Source of the DNA: Desulfobacterales bacterium
GTDB taxonomy: Bacteria > Desulfobacterota > Desulfobacteria > Desulfobacterales > 4be13
Reading direction: 5' to 3'
NCBI GenBank assembly: GCA_029940115.1
Contig: JAOZRQ010000006.1
Span: 22,710 to 34,740, forward strand
DNA: 12,031 nt
This document shows positions 1-4,749 of the stretch, one piece after another; within the stretch, counting starts at the first letter, position 1; each line of letters begins with the position of its first letter. Both the position numbers and the translations under genes were made by a program. The notes under the pieces were generated by a model. That model ran no database searches, was not told the DNA's origin, and saw nothing but the letters and a program-made list of their open reading frames with translations.

Positions 1-80
1 CACTCCGGGCAATCTTTTTGGGGGCTTCCGCCAAACTGCAAGTTTGGCACTCCGGACAATCTTTTTGTTGAAGGCCATAG
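1..80. repeat. Partial dispersed repeat with a small palindrome
   Basis: Non-coding DNA at the left edge. The motif TCCGGACAATCTTTTTG at 51-67, continuing as TTGAA and CCATAG to 80, recurs at 7384-7414 as TCCGGGACAATCTTTTTG followed by TTGAACTCCATAG. A shorter relative lies at 4-20 (TCCGGGCAATCTTTTTG). Between them GCCAAACT-GCA-AGTTTGGC forms an 8-bp hairpin. At 7323-7400 the same motif directly follows the right arm of a large palindrome, so this may be the edge of a similar composite element cut by the window. No minC or other coding sequence is visible upstream of minD. Confidence 0.6.
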
Positions 81-88
81 AGCCAAAA

Positions 89-133
89 ACCCAGAACCCA
101 GGACCAAGGACCAAGGACCTTTAAGGACCCAGA
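89..133. repeat. Heptamer tandem repeat, ACCMARG family
   Basis: Seven-base units run ACCCAGA, ACCCAGG, ACCAAGG, ACCAAGG, a ten-base spacer ACCTTTAAGG, then ACCCAGA. The tract ends 24 bases before the minD start codon. A related in-frame tract (GGCCAAG units) lies inside the propeller gene at 9767-9794. The repeat must lie in or next to the minD promoter or leader; no clear -10/-35 pair was found there. Confidence 0.7.
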
Positions 134-156
134 TTCAATTTTCAGAGAGGTGTGTA

Positions 157-957
157 TTGAAAGGAAAAATAATTGTCATCACTTCAGGCAAAGGGGGCGT
201 GGGCAAGACCACAGCCACGGCTTCCATCGGCGCGGCGCTTGCGCTGAAGGAGAAACGGGTGGGTGTGGTGGATATGGACATCGGTCTCAGAAACTTGGAT
301 GTGGTGATGGGGCTGGAGAACCGGATCATCTTCAACGTGGTGGACGCGGTGAAGGGCAAATGCAAGCTGAAACAGGCGGCCATCAAGGACAGAAGAATAC
401 AGAACCTCTTCCTCATCCCTGCATCCCAGAGCGACAACAAAGATGTGCTGAACCCTGAGGAGGTTGTCAAGTTCAGTGAGGAGCTCCGCCGGGAATTTGA
501 CTTTGTCCTGATGGACTGCCCCGCGGGAATCGAACGGGGGTTTGAAAACTCGGTTGTCGCCGCGGATGAGGCCATCGTCATCTGCACCCCTGATGTCTCT
601 TCGGTGCGGGATGCGGACCGGGTAATCGGCCTGCTCTATTCGCGTTCCATCACGCCCAAGCTTGTGATCAACCGAATCGTCCCTGAAATGGTGGAAAAGG
701 GGGACATGTTGAGCCACATTGACATGGTGGATGTGCTCTCCATTGAGCTGATCGGACTGGTGCCGATGGATGATCAGGTGGTCATCTCGACCAACACCGG
801 CTCCCCCCTTGTCTTGCAAAAGAAATCCGCAGCCGGAAGGGCTTTTCGGCGAATCGCCATGAGGCTCGACGGCTCGGCCGACCTTCCCATCCGGGTCCCG
901 CAGAGTCAGGAGCGTTTCTGGAAAAGAATCAGCCACAAACTAGGTATCGGAAAATAG
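157..957 (+). CDS. minD: Septum site-determining protein MinD
   Basis: Membrane-associated ATPase of the Min system. With ATP it dimerises on the membrane and recruits the division inhibitor MinC, and MinE stimulates its hydrolysis; together they restrict FtsZ assembly to mid-cell. The 266 residues match the usual length (about 270). The deviant Walker A motif GKGGVGKTT is at residues 11-19, with signature Lys12 and Lys17. The switch I segment VVDMDIGLRNLD is at 37-48, and DCPAGIE at 120-126. The C-terminus FWKRISHKLGIGK has the basic amphipathic character of the membrane-targeting helix. The start is TTG at 157: AGAGAGG at 144-150 is well placed, and the protein then begins MKGKIIVITSGKGGVGKTT as in the family. 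The minE ribosome binding site overlaps its stop codon, so the pair is co-transcribed. No minC lies directly upstream, unlike the usual minCDE order. Confidence 0.97.
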   Translation: MKGKIIVITSGKGGVGKTTATASIGAALALKEKRVGVVDMDIGLRNLDVVMGLENRIIFNVVDAVKGKCKLKQAAIKDRRIQNLFLIPASQSDNKDVLNPEEVVKFSEELRREFDFVLMDCPAGIERGFENSVVAADEAIVICTPDVSSVRDADRVIGLLYSRSITPKLVINRIVPEMVEKGDMLSHIDMVDVLSIELIGLVPMDDQVVISTNTGSPLVLQKKSAAGRAFRRIAMRLDGSADLPIRVPQSQERFWKRISHKLGIGK

Positions 958-965
958 GAGGCACC

Positions 966-1259
966 ATGTTTAACGGATTGTTCCGAAAAGTCAGGGACAA
1001 GAAGGAGAGCAAAGAGGTCGCAAAAAAACGCCTCAAATTTGCGCTGATATATGACAAGCTTGAAGTCTCAGATGGCACACTCCAAAACCTGCACCATGAC
1101 ATTGTGGAGGTGATTTCCCGATATTTTGAAATCGATCAGGAAGCCTTCAAGCTGGACATACGCCGGTCAGACGAGTTGTCCGCCCTCACGGTCAACACGC
1201 CCATTTTGTCAGCCAAGCGAGAAGTGAAGCGTGGGGCGTGCGTGAGACGTGAAACGTGA
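966..1259 (+). CDS. minE: Cell division topological specificity factor MinE, C-terminal end encoded by a repeat array
   Basis: MinE displaces MinC from MinD and stimulates the MinD ATPase, producing pole-to-pole oscillation. The order is typical: an N-terminal amphipathic membrane-binding segment (MFNGLFRKVR), the anti-MinCD region (AKKRLKFALIYDKLE, residues 19-33, with the K-x-R-L core), and a topological specificity domain containing HDIVEVISRYFEID (44-57). AGGAGG at 956-961 overlaps the minD stop, and only eight bases separate the two frames. The protein has 97 residues against about 88 in Escherichia coli. The conserved part ends near residue 84 (SALTVNTPILSAK). The last nine or so codons lie in the CGTGRRR heptamer array, and the TGA stop is in the repeat unit at 1255-1261. 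The tail (KRGACVRRET) is basic and therefore probably acquired. Function is likely kept because the fold is complete before the array. Confidence 0.93.
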   Translation: MFNGLFRKVRDKKESKEVAKKRLKFALIYDKLEVSDGTLQNLHHDIVEVISRYFEIDQEAFKLDIRRSDELSALTVNTPILSAKREVKRGACVRRET

Positions 1260-1440
1260 GACGTGGGGCGTGGGGCGTGAGGCGTGAGACGTGGGGCGTG
1301 AAACGTGGGGCGTGAGACGTGAGGCGTGAGACGTGAGGCGTGAGACGTGAGGCGTGAAACGTGAGGCGTGAGGCGTGAGGCGTGAGACGTGAGACGTGAG
1401 GCGTGAGGCGTGGGGCGTGAGACGTGGGGCGTGAAACGTC
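1230..1440. repeat. Heptamer array CGTGRRR, 29 units
   Basis: Read on the plus strand, 29 full seven-base units start at 1230 and at 1241-1430; a 4-base partial unit lies at 1237-1240 and a partial CGTC ends the array. CGTG never varies. The three following positions are always purines and show only four of eight combinations: GGG (7 units), AGG (9), AGA (9), AAA (4). The array occupies the gap between the convergent minE and COG3014-type genes and supplies the minE stop. Every unit contains TGA, so plus-strand reading is stopped in all three frames within 21 bases, whereas the minus strand is open in all frames and produces long spurious frames. Confidence 0.97.
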
Positions 1441-1458
1441 AAATTCATCACGCATCAC

Positions 1459-2733
1459 TCAGTCGGTGAATCGCACTGAACAGTAATTTTTTTGACTGGG
1501 GGAAAGCGTTGATTTGGGCAGCATGATCTCCTCAACACGTCCCCCGCTCCGAGTGATGATCTTGATATCAGAATTGCCGGAGATGGGCACTCGCAACAAT
1601 GTCAGCGAAGCCGGGAGCGTCTGCCAGCATCTTGTGTCCGGCTCTTCCAAAAGCAACAAGGCCGTACGCAGGAGCACCCCCACGATCTCCTGATTTTTGC
1701 GCTCCACCGCCCGTGACATGGTCTCCTTTATGGCCGCCCTCGCGGTCTCCTTGGCCATGATTTTCGATGCCCTCGCCTGAAGCGATGCATCAGCCACCCC
1801 GTTGATGTCGGTGGTCACGGATATGAAGGCAGGCAGGGGCCGGCGGGTTGAGTCCAGAACCGTGATCTGTGCGTATGGGGTGCCAAACGTCTCATATTTG
1901 GGAAAGGAGAACCGGATGGAAGGGGGGATGATGATATTGTGGGGAACTTTCACCGGCGCGTTGCCCAGACCTGCGAACAGAATCAACTCACCTGAAGGCA
2001 TCCCTTCGTTCAGATGCGTTTTCGGGATGAATCTCTCATACTCCTCAACCTCATCGGCAAAGCCCAGCCTGCGGCCGAGCCGACAAAGAACCGGTGCAAC
2101 GGGCGAGGGGTCACGCATCAGCTCCGCGAGTTTTTTGTATTCAATGTACGCGTCATTGATTTCCCCCAAGTTTTCATGGCAGAGGGCAATCAGCGCCCGG
2201 GTGAAATAATCCCCTGACAGGGGCTCAGGATGTTTCTCCAACACCTTGAGGGCCTGCTTTGCCTCCACCAGCGCGGACTCATATTTGTGAATCAGGAGGA
2301 AGTTCATCATCAAATAGGTATGCACCCAGAGGCGTTCACTGTATTCGCCCTTGTATTCGGTGACCCATTCGGTGGTGACAAAGGAGGCCGCCTGCTGGCT
2401 GATGCTGATGACCTCCTGCTCCTCCATCACCTTGGAAGCCTGCAATAGCGCATGGATGCTCTTTTCATATTCCCCTGCATGGTGCAGGATCAGCCCTTTT
2501 TCCATGAGAAGCAGCAACCTGTCCCGACCAGCGAACATCGTTGCATCAGACAGGGCATTCACCGCGTCCAAGGGCCGATGGCTGTAAAACGCCTTTCGCG
2601 CGTCCATCAGGGGACCCGCCACACACCCTGGAAAAAGGAGAAGAGTCCACAATATGAGGATAAGATGCCGGAGAGCCCCCCGGTCTTTCAAAAAAAACAG
2701 CTTACTGTTGACAGGCATATATAGACGTCCCAT
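1459..2733 (-). CDS. COG3014-type lipoprotein with TPR-like helices
   Basis: A predicted outer-membrane lipoprotein of 424 residues and unknown biochemical role. A hydrophobic stretch HLILILWTLLLFPGC ends in a lipobox with Cys37, so the mature protein would be lipid-anchored. Residues about 40-230 are helical, resembling tetratricopeptide repeats (LDAVNALSDA, EYEKSIHALLQA, KYESALVEAKQALKVLE). The C-terminal part is mixed, with the segment EPDTRCWQTLPASLTLLRVPI resembling the COG3014 family as I know it. In other proteobacteria COG3014 genes often sit beside lpoB and ycfL; here an LpoB-like gene lies upstream on the same strand, which supports the assignment, while no ycfL-like gene is seen. 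Start choice is uncertain: ATG at 2733 has no ribosome binding site, and an in-frame ATG at 2718 has only a weak GGGA 9 bases upstream. The stop is 18 bases from the heptamer array. Confidence 0.8.
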   Translation of the reverse strand: MGRLYMPVNSKLFFLKDRGALRHLILILWTLLLFPGCVAGPLMDARKAFYSHRPLDAVNALSDATMFAGRDRLLLLMEKGLILHHAGEYEKSIHALLQASKVMEEQEVISISQQAASFVTTEWVTEYKGEYSERLWVHTYLMMNFLLIHKYESALVEAKQALKVLEKHPEPLSGDYFTRALIALCHENLGEINDAYIEYKKLAELMRDPSPVAPVLCRLGRRLGFADEVEEYERFIPKTHLNEGMPSGELILFAGLGNAPVKVPHNIIIPPSIRFSFPKYETFGTPYAQITVLDSTRRPLPAFISVTTDINGVADASLQARASKIMAKETARAAIKETMSRAVERKNQEIVGVLLRTALLLLEEPDTRCWQTLPASLTLLRVPISGNSDIKIITRSGGRVEEIMLPKSTLSPSQKNYCSVRFTD

Positions 2734-2763
2734 TCGATGCTTGACATTTGCTGATCATAACGC

Positions 2764-2838
2764 TTTTGGGGAGGCTGGGATTTGTCCGTGCTCGTGAGAC
2801 GTGCTCGTGATCTGACACGGGTACGGGTCTCCCCCAAA
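2764..2838. other. Imperfect dyad upstream of the COG3014-type gene
   Basis: TTTTGGGGAG at 2764-2773 can pair with CTCCCCCAAA at 2829-2838 (one bulge), and CCGTG at 2786-2790 with CACGG at 2816-2820. Between them lie CGTGCTCGTGA motifs repeated twice, apparent relics of the CGTG heptamer family. It sits just upstream of the minus-strand start and could be a leader structure or simply repeat debris. Confidence 0.35.
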
Positions 2839-2882
2839 TCCGTCATGTTTGATATTCGATGGCCAACATCCAACATTCCTGG

Positions 2883-2899
2883 TTCTAACGGATTTTGTG
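2883..2899 (+). repeat. 17-base direct repeat, copy 1
   Basis: TTCTAACGGATTTTGTG occurs here and identically at 3865-3881, on either side of the lpoB-like gene. In both places ATTTCAG follows, after a ten-base insertion here and immediately at the other copy. The pair brackets about 1 kb containing the whole lpoB-like gene. Confidence 0.75.
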
Positions 2900-2917
2900 G
2901 TTGCATGTGATTTCAGA

Positions 2918-2974
2918 CAGTCACGTTCCTGAATGCCAGTCACGTTCCTGAATGCCAGTCACGTTTCTGAATGC
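2918..2974 (+). repeat. 19-base tandem repeat, three copies
   Basis: The unit CAGTCACGTTCCTGAATGC is present at 2918-2936, 2937-2955 and 2956-2974; the third copy has one C-to-T change. It lies in the 400-base gap between the two minus-strand lipoprotein genes (2734-3133). That gap contains only repeats: this tract, a short CCAACAT heptamer pair near 2868-2881, the dyad at 2764-2838 and the CCGCGGATGG element at 3003-3088. I see no gene in it. Confidence 0.9.
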
Positions 2975-3002
2975 CCAGTCTGGGGACAGCCTGCCTTGGA
3001 AC

Positions 3003-3088
3003 GGGAGGGACAACCCCCACAAGCCGCGGATGGACGCGGATGAGCCCCGGCACAGGCCATCCGTGTTCATCCGCGGATCACAACTCCC
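3003..3088. repeat. CCGCGGATGG inverted-repeat element, copy 1
   Basis: CCGCGGATGGACGCGGATG at 3024-3042 pairs with CATCCGTGTTCATCCGCGG at 3058-3076. The two differences from perfect pairing would be G-U wobbles in RNA. The flanks (GGGAGGGACAAC on the left, CACAACTCCC on the right) are also partly complementary. A longer second copy lies at 4553-4670, sharing the left flank. Tandem ten-base units (GACRCGGATG) build the stem. It is placed in intergenic DNA downstream of the lpoB-like gene. Confidence 0.85.
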
Positions 3089-3133
3089 AGCCCGTGTCGG
3101 AAACCACAAAAACCGTTGGAACCAGCAACATTC

Positions 3134-3751
3134 TTACCATCCGATGAACGGCTTTGAAGCTTCCCTTATGACTTCCACGCTGTCGGCCCATGAGATCAGA
3201 CCGTTCTGGATGTCGGTCAGTTCAAGGCTGAGTTTGTAGTACTTGTATTCTTTCTTCTTGAGGCGAATCTGCTTGGGCTCCTTCTTTTCAATGGAGCGCA
3301 GGGTGCCGGTGAGCATGTACTGGGCTCCCACCTGTTGCGCCTTCTGAACCCTTGTCCCGGATGAGACCGATCCGCCATACTGATAACTCAGCTCGCTCTC
3401 AATGTTCTCACGCTGGGCCTCACTGACAAACCGGAATTTTCCGGCCTTTATCAGGACCTCCCGAATGTCATCGGTGATGGCGCTGGTGTCTATGTGCTCG
3501 GATGTGCGATTGGCAACACCATACACCACGATGACCGGCCTGTCCGTCGCCTCTGACAGCGGGGAGTCCGCAAGAAGCGGCTCCACAAGCGTGTCCACGA
3601 TCCGCTTCTTGTCGGAAAAATCATAGCTCTCATCATAATGGAGTTTCTCATCCGGTGAAATGGTCCGGGTGGTCACCGTGCAACCGATGGTCAGACAGAA
3701 CGCCGAAATGATGAGCAGAAAAAGCGTCGATTTCAGCAGGGAATTCATCAT
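3134..3751 (-). CDS. lpoB: LpoB-type penicillin-binding protein activator lipoprotein
   Basis: LpoB is an outer-membrane lipoprotein that reaches through the periplasm and activates the bifunctional peptidoglycan synthase PBP1B. This protein has 205 residues. The signal sequence MMNSLLKSTLFLLIISAFCLTIGC ends in lipobox Cys24. The globular domain carries the family's most recognisable stretches: RPVIVVYGVANRTSEHIDT, ITDDIREVLIKAGKFRFV, GAQYMLTGTLRSIEKK, and YYKLSLELTDIQNGLISWAD. The start at 3751 (ATG ATG) is chosen because GGGAGGTGA at 3757-3765 precedes it at good spacing; the open frame continues to 3940 only because the upstream heptamer array is open on this strand. The linker between Cys24 and the domain is shorter than in enterobacterial LpoB. 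The COG3014-type gene follows on the same strand after 400 bases of repeats, so co-transcription is uncertain. Which penicillin-binding protein it serves cannot be told from this window. Confidence 0.88.
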   Translation of the reverse strand: MMNSLLKSTLFLLIISAFCLTIGCTVTTRTISPDEKLHYDESYDFSDKKRIVDTLVEPLLADSPLSEATDRPVIVVYGVANRTSEHIDTSAITDDIREVLIKAGKFRFVSEAQRENIESELSYQYGGSVSSGTRVQKAQQVGAQYMLTGTLRSIEKKEPKQIRLKKKEYKYYKLSLELTDIQNGLISWADSVEVIREASKPFIGW

Positions 3752-3785
3752 AATCGTCACCTCCCAAGTAAATTGTGAATTGAAA

Positions 3786-3862
3786 CGTGATGCGTGAAGC
3801 GTGATGCGTGAAGCGTGATGCGTGAAGCGTGAAGCGTGATGCGTGAAACGTGAAACGTGACT
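3786..3862. repeat. Heptamer array CGTGAWG, 11 units
   Basis: Plus-strand units are CGTGATG and CGTGAAG, alternating for the first six, then CGTGAAG, CGTGATG, CGTGAAA twice and a final CGTGACT. It shares the invariant CGTG core with the 1230-1440 array but differs in the variable triplet. It lies 34 bases upstream of the lpoB-like start codon, in its leader or promoter region, and extends that reading frame artificially upstream. Confidence 0.95.
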
Positions 3863-3864
3863 GA

Positions 3865-3881
3865 TTCTAACGGATTTTGTG
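3865..3881 (+). repeat. 17-base direct repeat, copy 2
   Basis: Identical to 2883-2899. It abuts the left arm of palindrome copy A, whose first bases ATTTCAG also follow the first copy after a short insertion. Confidence 0.75.
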
Positions 3882-3948
3882 ATTTCAGTTTGCAGTTCCG
3901 CCTTTAGGCGGTCTCGCACCGCCGAGAGGCGGAACTGCAAACTGAAAT
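3882..3948. repeat. REP-like palindrome, copy A
   Basis: A perfect inverted repeat with 21-base arms: 3882-3902 (begins ATTTCAGTTTGCAG, ends TTCCGCC) and 3928-3948. Inside, GGCGGT and ACCGCC form a second 6-bp stem around the loop CTCGC. Related palindromes lie at 4440-4516 (same orientation) and 7323-7383 (opposite orientation). No transposase or RAYT gene is in the window. Confidence 0.95.
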
Positions 3949-4080
3949 GTAAAGATGCCCATATTTCATAAATCTTTACAGGAAATTATCGGGCAGGTCA
4001 AGTTGAAAATCGGATATCAGCCCAAAAATCAGGGAAAATTGTTTCGGTTCTCAATTCATCAATCAGGGATCAGATTTTTC

Positions 4081-4109
4081 TTGCAAAAACTGAGTGAAAA
4101 GTTTATAAT
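4081..4109 (+). promoter_or_regulatory. Sigma70-like promoter TTGCAA-17-TATAAT
   Basis: TTGCAA at 4081-4086 and a consensus TATAAT at 4104-4109 are separated by exactly 17 bases, in locally AT-rich DNA. Transcription would start near 4116 and read rightward into the folded segment. The nearest protein start on this strand is more than 630 bases away, so it serves either a non-coding transcript or a long leader of the AAA/PD-(D/E)XK gene. It is the best promoter match I found in the window. Confidence 0.55.
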
Positions 4110-4116
4110 CCTCCAC

Positions 4117-4380
4117 AATGGAATTTGGTTCAGGGTGAGCGTCTCAAGAAACCCGGTTTCTCTTTCGGCACCATCACTTGATCATCGTTTGGACCAACCT
4201 TGCTCGGCTTGGATTGCCAAATCCAGGCCGCCCGCCGGATTGGCAATCCCGCGGGAGCAGGGTGGCCGAACCGATGATCAAGGCCACTTGTGTCAATGGT
4301 GAAACTTGGTTCCGGATCGGCACCGCTTCACCGAAACCTGATTGTCCAATCGCCTGAAAGCGAAACCGGCTTCCTCAGGT
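4117..4380 (+). ncRNA. Candidate structured RNA or folded intergenic element
   Basis: Two nested pairings are visible. CCGGTTTCTCTTTC at 4153-4166 pairs with GAAAGCGAAACCGG at 4356-4369 (13 of 14 positions). Inside this, 4177-4220 and 4240-4282 form a long imperfect hairpin whose ends CTTGATCATCG and GATGATCAAG and whose inner stem GGATTGCCAA/TTGGCAATCC pair closely, with loop 4221-4239. A good promoter lies just upstream. No family is recognised and no U-rich terminator is seen, so it may instead be the core of a mobile palindromic element. Confidence 0.35.
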
Positions 4381-4439
4381 ATTTACACCACAAAAAAATG
4401 GGCATCTTTCATTTTGCCTGAAAGGTGGTTCACACTTTT

Positions 4440-4516
4440 CAGTTTGCAGTTCCGCCCCCGATAGAAGACATCGAGGGCATGCTTCAGGCGGTCTCGCACC
4501 GCCTGAGGGCGGAACT
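4440..4516. repeat. REP-like palindrome, copy B (interrupted)
   Basis: Begins like copy A (CAGTTTGCAGTTCCGCC). An extra segment of about 27 bases (4458-4484) follows, then CAGGCGGTCTCGCACCGCCTG as the inner hairpin and GGGCGGAACT as right arm. The outer right arm (GCAAACTG) is missing. The loop CTCGC equals copy A, so both are in the same orientation. The inserted segment has a small hairpin of its own (CGAT/ATCG). Confidence 0.85.
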
Positions 4517-4552
4517 AAGTACCCGGCCAAAAGTTTTCAGGGATTTTTTCTT

Positions 4553-4670
4553 GGGAAGACAACTTTCACAAACCGCGGATGGACACGGATGGACGCGGAT
4601 GAGTCCGCGGCAGACAGGCCGTCCGCGTTCATCTGCGTCCATCCGCGGCTCACAATGGAAAAGTTGTCCC
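4553..4670. repeat. CCGCGGATGG inverted-repeat element, copy 2
   Basis: CCGCGGATGGA at 4573-4583 pairs with TCCATCCGCGG at 4638-4648, extended by ACGCGGA/TCCGCGT closer to the loop, giving a stem of about 29 bp with few mismatches. Outer arms ACAACTTT and AAAGTTGT (near 4559-4566 and 4660-4667) also pair. Compared with copy 1 the stem has one additional ten-base unit. It ends a few bases before an alternative start codon of the next gene, so it lies in that gene's leader. Confidence 0.85.
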
Positions 4671-4749
4671 TCATATGCAGACACCTGAAAACATATGGCC
4701 AAGTACTTACAAACTGGAATGCAAACCCATAAATGAAAGATGCCAGAAA

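Larger units (their letters stand above)
3951..4409. repeat. Segment bounded by 12-base inverted repeats
   Basis: AAAGATGCCCAT at 3951-3962 is the exact reverse complement of ATGGGCATCTTT at 4398-4409. These ends lie just inside palindrome copies A and B. The enclosed 459 bases have no convincing gene, but contain a promoter-like sequence and a heavily folded region. The arrangement resembles a small non-autonomous element, though no target duplication was identified. Confidence 0.6.

Noticed and set aside
1230..1440. CRISPR array
   Set aside because: Units of seven bases are contiguous with no spacers, and there are no cas genes.
1192..1458. Long minus-strand open frames over the CGTGRRR array (also 1209-1451), giving SRLTPHA-type repeats
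   Set aside because: The heptamer simply lacks stops on that strand in all three frames. No ribosome binding site or non-repetitive coding sequence is present.
3752..3940. N-terminal extension of the lpoB-like gene
   Set aside because: It would be translated from the heptamer array and a palindrome, while a strong ribosome binding site and signal peptide mark the start at 3751.
3955..4302. 115-codon plus-strand open frame
   Set aside because: It starts in an inverted repeat end, crosses the promoter-like sequence and the folded segment, has no ribosome binding site and resembles no family known to me.
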